Positions 7,348 to 15,610 of a DNA stretch of 35,565 nt are shown in pieces (position 1 is the first letter of the stretch; every line of letters begins with the position of its first letter). This stretch comes from Candidatus Bathyarchaeota archaeon (GTDB lineage: Archaea > Thermoproteota > Bathyarchaeia > RBG-16-48-13 > GCA-020355125): NCBI GenBank assembly GCA_026014905.1, contig JAOZHK010000223.1, positions 1 through 35,565 on the forward strand, in the 5' to 3' direction. A program made the translations under genes and the position numbers. The notes under the pieces are model-generated. The model worked only from the letters and a program-made list of their open reading frames with translations, ran no database searches and had not been told where the DNA came from.

Positions 7348-8802
7348 TCAGATCCAGTTCAGTAACAGCAAACCGTAAAAGAACACGGCTAGAATGATGG
7401 AACTAATGACTGTAAGAACTAAACCACTTCGTATCATTTCTTTTCGGTCAATAATGCCAAGGGTGGAAATGAGAGCCATTCGTCCCGAAGCTGATGGCAG
7501 AGAATAGCCAAAGGTTGTAGCAAATGCTACGGGCAGAACAAGTTGTAGAGGAATAAATACCGAGCTCGATTGTGCAATATTGATGAGCATTGGTACAAAA
7601 ACGACCGCAACCGTTGCATTATTGATAACATTAGTGAGTAGAGCGGATAGCAGTATAAGAAACAGCAGACTGACCAGCATCGGAGGCTGGGTGATGATGG
7701 GACCGATTAAGTTGGCGAACCAATCTGTCGCGCCTGTTCGACTTAATGCTTCTCCTAATGATAATCCCGCACCAATGATGAACAAAAAACCCCAGCTGAT
7801 GCCTTTGACATCCTCCCAATTGATGACTCCTCGCATCGATAAATAAGCGACAGTCACCACTGCAATAACCGCAGGGGATAAAAGTGTTGAGGGAAGAATT
7901 AATACTCCTTCGAGAACAGAACCCATAATCCATAGCAAAATAGTTACCGCCATTGTGATAATGATCTCGCGTTCAAAGGGACTTCGCAATTCTTTTTTAT
8001 TCAATTCTTGGCTTGATGATTCAATATCAAGTTGTTTAATACTCACCGGAACAAGACGTTGTACAATCCACCATGTCACAGGAAACAGTAGTAGAAATAC
8101 AGGTAACCCAAACCTCATCCAATCAACGAAAGACCATGCATGCAGCGCCGCTAAGAAGCCGGACGTGACAGCGTTAGAAGCCGATCCCATTATTGTCACC
8201 ATGCCTCCAAGACTTGCGCTATAAGCAATGCCTAACACAAGTAACGATAAAAGCTCACGCGCTTTTTCGACGTCATGTATTTCTCTAGAGATAGTTAACG
8301 CGACGGGTATCAACACTGCAGCAATAGCTGTATTCTCAACCCACATTGAAAACAAGGCGGCGATACCCATGATGCCAAAAAGAAGTTTACTGATGTTACC
8401 CTTTGATGCTACAACTGTTAACAGCGCAAGTCGACGAGTCAAGCCGTGTTTGCGCATCGCTTCTGCAAGAAAGAGGCTGCCTAATACAAGGAAAATGATC
8501 GGTCTGGAGAATGGTTCAAAAGCCAGAGTTGAATCCGCTAATCCAAAGCTGATCAGTATTACAGGCACTAATAGTCCTGCAATCGGAAGAGACACTGGTT
8601 GTAATGCTAAGAGCGCTCCTGTGAAAACTGTTGCAGCCACAGCTCGATGTCCTTCAAGGGATAACCCTTCTGGAGTTGGTAACATTAACACTCCAATGGT
8701 TAAAACAAACACTATACCAAATCGTCCAAAAAACCTGAGAAACTGTTGACATGGTTGACAGACTCTGAGAGGTTCAAATTTTTTCGACATGACCAGGTCC
8801 AT
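7348..8802 (-). CDS. DASS (SLC13) family anion transporter
   Basis: The 484-residue membrane protein has about twelve hydrophobic segments. It carries the two pseudo-repeated Ser/Asn-Thr signatures of divalent anion:Na+ symporters, VENTAIAAVLIPVAL and VINNATVAVVFVP, with GSASNAVTSG and LPSASGRMA in the re-entrant loops. Likely substrates are sulfate or dicarboxylates. The cytoplasmic N-terminus contains CQPCQQ, a CxxC that could be redox active. Starts at ATG 8802 and 8790 are possible. It is the first gene of a unit with the small Rossmann protein and shares a divergent promoter region with the rhodanese gene. Confidence 0.88.
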   Translation of the reverse strand: MDLVMSKKFEPLRVCQPCQQFLRFFGRFGIVFVLTIGVLMLPTPEGLSLEGHRAVAATVFTGALLALQPVSLPIAGLLVPVILISFGLADSTLAFEPFSRPIIFLVLGSLFLAEAMRKHGLTRRLALLTVVASKGNISKLLFGIMGIAALFSMWVENTAIAAVLIPVALTISREIHDVEKARELLSLLVLGIAYSASLGGMVTIMGSASNAVTSGFLAALHAWSFVDWMRFGLPVFLLLFPVTWWIVQRLVPVSIKQLDIESSSQELNKKELRSPFEREIIITMAVTILLWIMGSVLEGVLILPSTLLSPAVIAVVTVAYLSMRGVINWEDVKGISWGFLFIIGAGLSLGEALSRTGATDWFANLIGPIITQPPMLVSLLFLILLSALLTNVINNATVAVVFVPMLINIAQSSSVFIPLQLVLPVAFATTFGYSLPSASGRMALISTLGIIDRKEMIRSGLVLTVISSIILAVFFYGLLLLNWI

Positions 8803-8860
8803 GTTTTCTATGTTTGATGAGATTGAAAGAATCTTTGTAAAACTACACGTAAGTGTTTCC

Positions 8861-8872
8861 CTATTTATATCA
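8861..8872 (-). promoter_or_regulatory. TATA box for the DASS transporter operon
   Basis: GATATAAATAG on the minus strand matches box A and lies about 60 nt before ATG 8802, giving a leader of roughly 30 nt. It sits about 10 bp from the oppositely directed TATA box of the rhodanese gene. Confidence 0.45.
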
Positions 8873-8882
8873 GTTTAAACAA

Positions 8883-8894
8883 ATATATATAAAA
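8883..8894 (+). promoter_or_regulatory. TATA box of the MBL-rhodanese gene
   Basis: ATATATATAAAA lies 23-34 nt before the ATG at 8917, the distance expected for a leaderless or nearly leaderless archaeal mRNA. Its nearness to the divergent TATA box at 8861 suggests that one regulator could control both units. Confidence 0.55.
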
Positions 8895-8916
8895 CTTAAA
8901 CGAGAGATCTATTGAA

Positions 8917-10341
8917 ATGATTGTTGAACATTTTTTTCTGAGAGGAATTGCTCACAACTCGTACCTGTTGGGTGCTTCAACTGCTTGCGCGATTATTGAT
9001 CCTCGCCGAGATGTTGACATTTATTTAATGGCTGCAAAAGCGCTGAATATGAAAATAACACACATTTTAGAAACTCATTTGCATGCCGACTTCGTTTCAG
9101 GTCATATAGAGCTAGCTGCAAAGACTGGAGCAGATATCTATGCGCCTAGATCAGGAAACTGTGATTTTGATCATGTTGCTCTTTCGGAAGGTGACACATT
9201 TAAGATTGAAGATATCGTGCTTGATGTTTTGGAAACCCCAGGGCATACTCCTGAACATATCTCGTACGTTGTAAAGGATACAAATCGTGGCATGGAGCCA
9301 TCTTGTACTTTCTGTGGTGACACCCTTTTTGTTGGCGATGTTGGGCGACCAGACCTTTTTCCCGGGCAGGCGCACGATTTGGCTTCTCATCTATACGAGA
9401 GTTTACATTCTAAACTTCTTTCGCTTCCAGATTACTGTGAAGTCTACCCGGCTCATGGCGCGGGATCTCTGTGTGGTAGAGCGATGGGTGCGAAACGAAG
9501 CAGTACTATTGGCTACGAAAAACTGTATAATGACTCACTAAAGATCCATGATGAAGACCGCTTTATCGAACGCCTCACCACGAATATGCCGCCTGCTCCT
9601 GATCACTTTAGTCGATGTAGTGAGATCAATAGAAAGGGGCCAGAATTGATGGAAAATCTACCTACACTTCAGTTGCTGGATGCTCGTAGCTTCAAGGAAT
9701 CTGTAGATCAGGCATCAACTATAGTGTTAGATAGTCGTTGTTATGACGCGTTTGGAGGACAATTTATCCCAGGAGCGTATAATATCGATTATGATGGTAA
9801 TTTTGCGACTTTTGCAGGGTGGATTCTACCTCCCGAAAAGGAAATTCTGCTCGTTTCCGATTCACCTAAGCAGTCTCAAGACGCTGTACCTTGGCTACGT
9901 CGAGTAGGACTTGACAATGTTGTCGGTGCGCTTGATGGGAAAATGGCAAATTGGGTTAACGAAGGTTTGCCTACGGATAACGTACCTCAGCTTTCGCCCC
10001 ATGAATTCTATAGGCAGATTACTCAAGGAAAACGAATGGTATTAGTTGATGCGCGGGCACCAGATGAATTTACTAAAACTCACATTGAAGGTGCGATCAA
10101 TATTCCTGCACCAGATCTTCGAGAACGTTATATTGAGTTGGATACATCTCAGCAAGTCACCATTATCTGTCGCACGGGTCATCGTTCAAGTATCGGTGCG
10201 AGCCTTCTTAAACAACAAGGATTTGATGTTGTTAATGTAGCCGGGGGGATGACAGGTTACAGTGCTGCAGGCTTTGCACCACAGTGTCCGATGTGTTCTG
10301 CGCCGCATGGTCCACGGTTTTTAGGTCAGAAAATGGATTAA
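8917..10341 (+). CDS. Metallo-beta-lactamase fold protein with two rhodanese domains
   Basis: The 474-residue protein starts with a persulfide dioxygenase-like MBL domain: ETHLHADFVSGH, TPGHTPEHISY, FCGDTLFVGDVGRPD and YPAHGAGSLCGRAMG give the metal ligands. Two rhodanese domains follow. The first (about 250-350) has SDSPKQS where the active-site loop should be and lacks its cysteine. The second (about 365-455) has CRTGHRS with Cys418 and should be active. A CPMC pair lies near the end. It probably oxidises or transfers sulfane sulfur from persulfides in the cytoplasm. The ETHE1-type substrate glutathione is unlikely in archaea, so the carrier is unknown. Confidence 0.9.
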   Translation: MIVEHFFLRGIAHNSYLLGASTACAIIDPRRDVDIYLMAAKALNMKITHILETHLHADFVSGHIELAAKTGADIYAPRSGNCDFDHVALSEGDTFKIEDIVLDVLETPGHTPEHISYVVKDTNRGMEPSCTFCGDTLFVGDVGRPDLFPGQAHDLASHLYESLHSKLLSLPDYCEVYPAHGAGSLCGRAMGAKRSSTIGYEKLYNDSLKIHDEDRFIERLTTNMPPAPDHFSRCSEINRKGPELMENLPTLQLLDARSFKESVDQASTIVLDSRCYDAFGGQFIPGAYNIDYDGNFATFAGWILPPEKEILLVSDSPKQSQDAVPWLRRVGLDNVVGALDGKMANWVNEGLPTDNVPQLSPHEFYRQITQGKRMVLVDARAPDEFTKTHIEGAINIPAPDLRERYIELDTSQQVTIICRTGHRSSIGASLLKQQGFDVVNVAGGMTGYSAAGFAPQCPMCSAPHGPRFLGQKMD

Positions 10342-10361
10342 GCGGGCACGAGCAGAAATAT

Positions 10362-10386
10362 CCCTTTCTCTTTTTTAGCTAGCTAA
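10362..10386 (+). terminator. Pyrimidine/T-run terminator with TAGCTAGCTA palindrome
   Basis: A T-rich run ending in six Ts (10371-10376) lies 20-35 bp after the rhodanese stop and is followed by AGCTAGCT. This is the intergenic gap before the convergent thioredoxin gene, so archaeal T-run termination is likely. Confidence 0.5.
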
Positions 10387-10388
10387 CT

Positions 10389-10727
10389 TTATTGATCAAG
10401 AATTGACTTGATTTCTCCAATGACTTGGTCAAGTGATCTGAAGCCAATGATTTCGCCAATTATTTTGCCTTTACGATAAATTTTCAATGTGGGGGTATTC
10501 TCAACTCCCAGTTCCTCAGCCAACTTCAGGTTTTCCAAACTTTGGAACATATTTATCGCAAAAAAATTAATTTTATCACCAAAGATCTCCGGAAGCTGAG
10601 CATAAACTTCCTTAAATTTTTGACAATTGACACATGACCGTATCCAAAATTCAACAATAACTGGTTCTTCCGATTCTTTCATTGTGGTCATGAAACTTGT
10701 GGCTGACGTTTCAATGATTTTATTCAT
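10389..10727 (-). CDS. Thioredoxin-like protein, CVNC active site
   Basis: A 112-residue single thioredoxin domain. After strand VIVEFW comes IRSCVNCQKFK with the redox pair Cys32-Cys35, and VENTPTLKIYRKG contains the cis-proline. The CVNC motif differs from classical CGPC, so its redox potential or partner may differ. It lies 51 bp after the second YeeE-like gene on the same strand and may be co-transcribed, which fits reduction of a sulfur intermediate brought in by that transporter. The role is inference. Confidence 0.88.
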   Translation of the reverse strand: MNKIIETSATSFMTTMKESEEPVIVEFWIRSCVNCQKFKEVYAQLPEIFGDKINFFAINMFQSLENLKLAEELGVENTPTLKIYRKGKIIGEIIGFRSLDQVIGEIKSILDQ

Positions 10728-10739
10728 GTATTACTCACA

Positions 10740-10752
10740 AACGCGCGTGTGT
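10740..10752. repeat. Alternating pyrimidine-purine tract
   Basis: ACGCGCGTGTGT (10741-10752) lies in the 51-bp gap between the YeeE-like gene and the thioredoxin gene, directly before the thioredoxin start. Confidence 0.7.
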
Positions 10753-10778
10753 TCAATGAAATTTTTACGAGAATAATT

Positions 10779-11186
10779 TTATTTGGTGAAAAATCGGCCC
10801 ATAGTATACGCCCCGAGAAACATTGATGCAATTCCTATCAAGACAGGAATATTCCCTGCCCCTAAGCTAGCTAAAGATGATCCCGGACATTGTCCAGAAA
10901 GTCCCCAACCTATACCAAAAATTACAGCTCCGATAATGGTCCTTTTACTAAATGTCCGCTCTCTTTTTCGAAATTGACCTCCAAGGAACGGTGAAGTTAG
11001 GATCTTTGGAACAAGATTAATCGCAAGAGCTGTTATTGCAGCAGAGCCACCAAGTAAAATTAATAATCCGAAATCTTTAAGTTGTAAGAAGCTTAGCACG
11101 ATTTCCTGTTTTGACATACCTCCGAAAGCCAGACCAAAGCCAAAAAGTAGACCTCCTGTGAAAACAAAGAATTGCCGTAAGTTCAT
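10779..11186 (-). CDS. YeeE/YedE-family membrane protein, second half
   Basis: A 135-residue membrane protein starting MNLRQFFVFTGGLLFGFGLA. The signature GWGLSGQCPGSSLASLGAG with its conserved cysteine marks the second half of YeeE/YedE (sulf_transp) proteins, known in TsuA to carry thiosulfate. The ATG at 11186 overlaps the upstream TGA stop by ATGA. Open frame continues to 11372, but that would overlap the previous gene by 190 bp and reads as shadow sequence. It should form a complex with the product of 11183-11644. Confidence 0.88.
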   Translation of the reverse strand: MNLRQFFVFTGGLLFGFGLAFGGMSKQEIVLSFLQLKDFGLLILLGGSAAITALAINLVPKILTSPFLGGQFRKRERTFSKRTIIGAVIFGIGWGLSGQCPGSSLASLGAGNIPVLIGIASMFLGAYTMGRFFTK

Positions 11187-11644
11187 GGAGTTACCCCCAA
11201 CATTTGAACCAATAGCGCGACTATAATCCCAACTACGATGAATGTTATGACTGCAGCTAGGGAGGTAGATGAAAGAGAGGCCAAGCCACTGATGCCATGC
11301 CCTGATGTACATCCTTGGGACAGCCTGGTACCAAATCCCACAAAGAAGCCTCCTATTAGTAGTCGCCACCACTGAACAGTAGTTGTAAAGAAACCATCAG
11401 GAGACAATATCAACGAATATAGGAAAGCTCCTCCGATCACTCCTAATGCAAAAGTAATGCGCCAACTCCTCGAATTACGATATGCTCTTTGTTGAAAGTA
11501 CGGGATTTGCGAAAAATATGAAATGGTAGTGCTAAAGAAGCTACTCTGTGTTGCATGAAGCCCTGTAGTGATGTAAACATAGCTTACACCAATCCCAATG
11601 AGGATTCCTCCGATCAAATAGGGAAAAATTCCTAATGGAAACAT
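11183..11644 (-). CDS. YeeE/YedE-family membrane protein, first half
   Basis: A 153-residue protein with about four hydrophobic segments. It carries RLSQGCTSGHGISGLASL, the CTSGHG cysteine motif of the first half of YeeE/YedE transporters. The split pair corresponds to the two pseudo-symmetric halves that are fused in TsuA. The start is ATG 11644. A TATA-like AAATATTTAA about 25-35 nt upstream (near 11670) suggests a leaderless mRNA. It is the first gene of a likely unit with the second half and the CVNC thioredoxin. Confidence 0.88.
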   Translation of the reverse strand: MFPLGIFPYLIGGILIGIGVSYVYITTGLHATQSSFFSTTISYFSQIPYFQQRAYRNSRSWRITFALGVIGGAFLYSLILSPDGFFTTTVQWWRLLIGGFFVGFGTRLSQGCTSGHGISGLASLSSTSLAAVITFIVVGIIVALLVQMLGVTP

Positions 11645-11783
11645 AAGGCTATATGAGTCATGGAACCAATTAAATATTTAGCTAGCTAGTCTTGTACCCT
11701 CCCTGGCGATGAATAATCTAGCCAAACATTAGATGTGCAAATTAAAAGAGTATGTTACTTACCTGTGGACAAGGATATACGTG

Positions 11784-12299
11784 TTACTCGACTTCTATTT
11801 CAACAGCGACTTCATTACGTCGTAAAAACCAGAGTGTAAACGGTCCATCGTATCGCATCGAAAAAACATTACCTTTTGTTTTAATTTCAGCTTCGTGAAG
11901 TGTTTTTAAGAGTTCCTGCGATCGAGTCGTAAAACTGGATTCGCTCCATCTGCCCGAGAAACGTAATGCAGCAACTAGGCGTGGAGGAGTTGTAACCAGT
12001 TGAATGAGGTTATCACGGGGCTGAGGTGCAGTTTCAATGGAGTATTGTTGCGGGAGAATGAATGCTATGTAGTTTGAACCCGATACCACAGGTGCGGTCA
12101 TTGCAATTTGTTCAGATATGACCGGTGCTGTCATAGCAATTTTTGTCTGCTTAATATTATGACCATTGATATAGCGAAAGAGAACATTAAAACCTCGATC
12201 GCCAAGATCGTCCACTCGAGCCATCAGCAATTGAGAATATTTTCGGATCTCAACTTTGTCCAGCATCCGAATCAGCGTATAAGGTGCTTGCTCAACCAT
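11784..12299 (-). CDS. SOUL family heme-binding protein
   Basis: The 171-residue protein (start ATG 12299; TTG 12308 possible) shows the family pattern: YTLIRMLDKVEIRKY at the N-terminus, FRYINGHN, and the doubled KIAMTAPV...QIAMTAPV segment. It ends MRYDGPFTLWFLRRNEVAVE, also typical. SOUL proteins bind heme or tetrapyrroles in the cytoplasm; no signal peptide is seen. The gene stands alone between the YeeE unit and the CPWC thioredoxin. The archaeal role is not established. Confidence 0.92.
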   Translation of the reverse strand: MVEQAPYTLIRMLDKVEIRKYSQLLMARVDDLGDRGFNVLFRYINGHNIKQTKIAMTAPVISEQIAMTAPVVSGSNYIAFILPQQYSIETAPQPRDNLIQLVTTPPRLVAALRFSGRWSESSFTTRSQELLKTLHEAEIKTKGNVFSMRYDGPFTLWFLRRNEVAVEIEVE

Positions 12300-12336
12300 G
12301 TTTGTCAAAACGGTGAACGAGTATTTATGTCTTTAA

Positions 12337-12346
12337 GCGCGCGCGG
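12337..12346. repeat. (GC)n tract upstream of the SOUL gene
   Basis: GCGCGCGCG lies about 40 bp before the SOUL start, where a promoter would be expected. No coding frame uses it. Confidence 0.7.
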
Positions 12347-12532
12347 AAAGATTATCTCTATGATGAACGATTCTATATCCTTTTGAGTTTTATTGCGAAG
12401 TCCATTCTGGCGTGGATTGTTTTCGTCGGAATCTTGAGCCCATTTTAAGCACACAAATTTGGTAGTACTGAACCGTACTAACCTTTCCTAAATTCTTGTG
12501 TGTATTTGTAAAATGTCTGATATAAAACCCAG

Positions 12533-12543
12533 TTTATAAATAG
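12533..12543 (+). promoter_or_regulatory. TATA box of the CPWC thioredoxin gene
   Basis: TTTATAAATAG matches box A. Transcription would begin near 12560, leaving a leader of about 30 nt that holds GGTGAT just before the ATG. A second weaker match, GATATAAAAC, lies near 12520. Confidence 0.5.
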
Positions 12544-12589
12544 GTGTCGAGCGTAAGCAATATCACATCACACACTTCGTGGTGATAAT

Positions 12590-12964
12590 ATGACAGTTGT
12601 TGATGTGGATATAACCAATTGGGAACAAGAAGTAATAGCCTCTGATAAAATCACTATTGTGGAATTCTGGCATCAGCGTTGTCCTTGGTGCCAACAAACC
12701 ATCCCTATCTATGAAGTCCTTTCACAACAATACAAAGATCAAATGAAATTCGCGCGGTTAAATGTGCTCACCGATCAAGAAAATCGTGAATTTGCCATAA
12801 ATCAAGGAGTTCGAGGAACCCCCACCTTCATCTTCTACTGTGAAGGACAGCCTGTTGGGACAAAAGTTGGATTCCAAACCCAAGAGCAACTAATAGAGAG
12901 TATTGATGAAATTCTCGAAGAACATGAGGAGTGTCTAGCCAAAAGCACGAGACTACCCAGCTAA
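12590..12964 (+). CDS. Thioredoxin, CPWC active site
   Basis: A 124-residue thioredoxin domain with VEFWHQRCPWCQQ (Cys31, Cys34) and the cis-proline in GVRGTPTFIFY. GGTGAT sits directly before the ATG. The CPWC motif is different from the CVNC motif of the other thioredoxin in the window, suggesting separate partners. The C-terminus is a charged helix rich in Glu. The stop is followed by a 17-base alternating tract and the convergent SDR gene. Confidence 0.9.
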   Translation: MTVVDVDITNWEQEVIASDKITIVEFWHQRCPWCQQTIPIYEVLSQQYKDQMKFARLNVLTDQENREFAINQGVRGTPTFIFYCEGQPVGTKVGFQTQEQLIESIDEILEEHEECLAKSTRLPS

Positions 12965-12966
12965 AT

Positions 12967-12983
12967 CACGTGCACGTATACGT
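12967..12983. repeat. 17-base alternating pyrimidine-purine tract
   Basis: CACGTGCACGTATACGT alternates perfectly. It begins two bases after the thioredoxin stop and fills most of the gap to the convergent SDR gene. Confidence 0.75.
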
Positions 12984-12993
12984 TAATCCATCT

Positions 12994-13797
12994 TCAAAAT
13001 AGATGGCAATCAGAAATCGAGCGACCCCCATCCATAATAATACATTCACCTGTAATATATGATGACTCATCACTGGCTAAAAATAATGCTACATTCGCAA
13101 TTTCATCAACCGAACAGACTCTTTCCAGCGGATATGTAGCAGAAATCCCCTCAATCCATTTCTCTACTTCTATTGGAGTCCGATCTCCTTCCGAATTCGC
13201 AATCCGTACAAATCCCGGACAAATGGCATTACACCTAATCGTTGGAGCAAAATCAATCGCAATGGTGCGTGTCAAGGCGTTAATCGCTGCTTTAGTAACC
13301 GGATACACACTGAAATTCTTCACGACAGTGAACGCCGCCATCGATGAAATATTTACAATGGATCCCCCACCCTGTTCTAACATCACCGGAATGGTATACT
13401 TCGCGAACCGATAATATCCATTCAGGTTAACATCTATGATATGCTTCCAATCCGTCTCCGTGGTATTCACGATGTTCTGAAAAATATTGCCTTGATATGA
13501 CGCCGCACAGTTAATGAGGCAATTCACAGTGGAGAAGGTTTGTTGAGATGCTTTCAGTACGTGTTGAACTTCATCTGACTTCTCAACATCACATGGGATA
13601 AAGAGTGCGTCGTTACCTTCATTGATAATGGTGTCCGCTGTACGTTGACCCATCTTCTCGTTAATGTCCACGACAACGACTTTTGCACCTTCGGAGGCTA
13701 ACTTAATAGCGATGGCACTACCAATTGAAGAGCCGCCCGATTTATACCCTAACGCTGCTCCCGTGACAATGGCTACTTTGCCCTTCATTCGATTCAT
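12994..13797 (-). CDS. Short-chain dehydrogenase/reductase
   Basis: The 267-residue classical SDR has KVAIVTGAALG at the cofactor site, followed by an unusual YKSGGSSIG insertion that stretches the glycine motif. VVVVDI with an acidic residue after strand two suggests NAD(H) preference. Catalytic residues are in VNISSMAAF (Ser) and SVYPVTKAA (Tyr and Lys). The end carries ITGECIIMDGGR. It starts at ATG 13797 with GGAG nearby; ATG 13788 is an alternative. The substrate is unknown; the next gene upstream is a sugar-type transporter, so a polyol or sugar acid is possible. Confidence 0.9.
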   Translation of the reverse strand: MNRMKGKVAIVTGAALGYKSGGSSIGSAIAIKLASEGAKVVVVDINEKMGQRTADTIINEGNDALFIPCDVEKSDEVQHVLKASQQTFSTVNCLINCAASYQGNIFQNIVNTTETDWKHIIDVNLNGYYRFAKYTIPVMLEQGGGSIVNISSMAAFTVVKNFSVYPVTKAAINALTRTIAIDFAPTIRCNAICPGFVRIANSEGDRTPIEVEKWIEGISATYPLERVCSVDEIANVALFLASDESSYITGECIIMDGGRSISDCHLF

Positions 13798-13895
13798 GTG
13801 ACCATCTCCGGAACTCCAGCTTATAAGTCTAGCTCGATGCGTTTAGTAGGTATAGTTGGAGTGAATATTGAGAATCCATCGATATGACACACGTG

Positions 13896-15197
13896 CTAAT
13901 TGGGGTCTTTTCTTGTACGAGCTGATGGGCGGAATATGAGGATAAGGGGGATCATTATTAACAAGAACACACTAGGTACAAACCCGATGACCCATCGCAG
14001 ACCTTGCGTAGTACCCCTTGAAAATCCGATAAGAGATAGGAGCCACCCGATAAGAGTACCTCCAATTGCATTTCCGATACGTGTACTCAAGCCATATAAA
14101 CCAGTAAATAAACCAGCTCGGGACCGACCGATGTCACGTTGATCGTCAGCAATTACATCAGCTAACACAGCCTTTGGAAAAATAGCTGTTGTTATCGATC
14201 CTACACCTATTACTGCCGTGAGAACCCAAATCCATGCACTCTGCACCGGTAACACGCTTAAAGCAAAAAGTGTGCCAACATACAGCAGAACTCCGGTGAT
14301 AAATGCCCAGCGGCGAGTCCGTCGACTAAACCAATTCCAAAAAATGATCGATCCGAGCGATGAAAGCGAAGCAACCAGTATGATCAAAGGCAGGAGATCT
14401 TCAACATGAAGCACAAATGTCAGATAGAAGACTATGATAGCATTAAAAATAACCGTTGCAGCTTGAACCAGAAAGGCTACACCTATCTGAATCTGAAAGG
14501 ATCTTAAACGTAAAATCGACCAAGCATCTTTCCAGAGCGATTGCGAAGCTTGTTGCGAGGAGGACTCTCGTTCAGGAACAGTGGATAGAAAGACAATTAT
14601 AAACATCAACGCGATCACGAAACCATAAATAAGACCCATCCGTGTAAATCCTGTTTGGGCTCCTCCGAAACTGTTAACCAATACAATGGTAAGTGAGGGT
14701 CCAAGAATACCGCCTAGGACTCCAAATCCCTGTTGCATGCTGACCAGTTGCATGCGATCAGTACTACTCGAGGTTACTTCAGCAGCCATAGCCTGATACG
14801 CTCCCAGCGTTAACGTCATCGAAATATTCAGTCCAAATTGTATGATCCACCAAAAACCAATAAGAGCAGAAAGACTCCATCCTGATGGTACAAAAAACTG
14901 TAAAAAGAAAAAGCTCCCCATTACTGGTCCACAAACCAATAAGAACACCCGACGACGCCCCCATTTCGTGCGAATACGATCGGACAATGGGCCAACCAAG
15001 GCACCTAGAGGAGAAAGAAGCGCTCGAGGAGTTCCTACCAGTAAGCCAGCCTCAAGGGGAGGAATCGCCGCAATATTAATGAGATAAAACAAGAGATAAA
15101 AACTAATGGTGTTAAAGGCTAAGCTGTCACCTAATCCACCAACTGCATACCCCAATTTGCGCCAAAGGGAGAGTTGAGATGGATGGTTATAATTCAT
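13896..15197 (-). CDS. GPH-family (MelB-like) major facilitator transporter
   Basis: The 433-residue protein has about twelve membrane segments. The N-terminus LGYAVGGLGDSLAFN and the later GPLSDRIRTKWGRRR match glycoside-pentoside-hexuronide:cation symporters. It lies 98 bp upstream of the SDR gene on the same strand. The start is ATG 15197, with AAAGGAG further upstream. It would import a sugar or glycoside with Na+ or H+; the specificity cannot be read. The upstream gap is shared with the divergent L35Ae gene. Confidence 0.88.
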   Translation of the reverse strand: MNYNHPSQLSLWRKLGYAVGGLGDSLAFNTISFYLLFYLINIAAIPPLEAGLLVGTPRALLSPLGALVGPLSDRIRTKWGRRRVFLLVCGPVMGSFFFLQFFVPSGWSLSALIGFWWIIQFGLNISMTLTLGAYQAMAAEVTSSSTDRMQLVSMQQGFGVLGGILGPSLTIVLVNSFGGAQTGFTRMGLIYGFVIALMFIIVFLSTVPERESSSQQASQSLWKDAWSILRLRSFQIQIGVAFLVQAATVIFNAIIVFYLTFVLHVEDLLPLIILVASLSSLGSIIFWNWFSRRTRRWAFITGVLLYVGTLFALSVLPVQSAWIWVLTAVIGVGSITTAIFPKAVLADVIADDQRDIGRSRAGLFTGLYGLSTRIGNAIGGTLIGWLLSLIGFSRGTTQGLRWVIGFVPSVFLLIMIPLILIFRPSARTRKDPN

Positions 15198-15303
15198 AAG
15201 CGATTCTTGACTCCTTTCCGCTAGCTTATTTCACGCAACTTTAAATATGATTCGGGAGAGTAACTACACGCTCACACTGGTATGCTCATAAATGTGATCG
15301 TAG

Positions 15304-15579
15304 ATGGCAGAAATGGTTAAGGCTCAATTTATTGGTTACCGACGAGGATTTAAAAGTAAACAACGGCGCAATCAGATATTACTTCAGATTGACAATGTTC
15401 ACTCTCGCGATGAAGCCTCTCAATTCATTGGTAAGTCAATAAGTTGGATCAGTCCTTCGAAGCGAAAATATAAGGGACGAATTGTTGGTCTTCATGGGCG
15501 GCATGGGACTCTTAAAGTTCAAATGAAGAAAGTTCCACCAAGCCTCGCAATAGGTGCCCCAATACACATCGATCGCTAG
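15304..15579 (+). CDS. rpl35ae: Ribosomal protein L35Ae (eL33)
   Basis: The 91-residue protein contains KAQFIGYRRGFKSKQRRNQ, DEASQFIGKSISW and YKGRIVGLHGRHGTLKVQ, the standard L35Ae pattern. This protein of the large subunit occurs only in archaea and eukaryotes, and patchily in archaea, so it is the best taxonomic marker here. The ATG at 15304 gives MAEMVKAQF; the second Met is an alternative. A TATA-like TTTAAATAT lies about 60 nt upstream. The stop TAG overlaps a GCTAGC. Confidence 0.95.
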   Translation: MAEMVKAQFIGYRRGFKSKQRRNQILLQIDNVHSRDEASQFIGKSISWISPSKRKYKGRIVGLHGRHGTLKVQMKKVPPSLAIGAPIHIDR

Positions 15580-15580
15580 C

Positions 15581-15610
15581 TACACGTGCGCTTTAGCTTC
15601 TATACGCGTG
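15581..15610. repeat. Two alternating tracts between convergent genes
   Basis: ACACGTGCGC directly after the L35Ae stop and TATACGCGTG at 15601-15610 flank the convergent gene end. The second overlaps the last codons of the minus-strand gene. Confidence 0.55.

Noticed and set aside
11187..11372. N-terminal extension of the second YeeE-like protein
   Set aside because: It would overlap the first-half gene almost entirely; the ATG at 11186 with ATGA overlap starts the natural domain.
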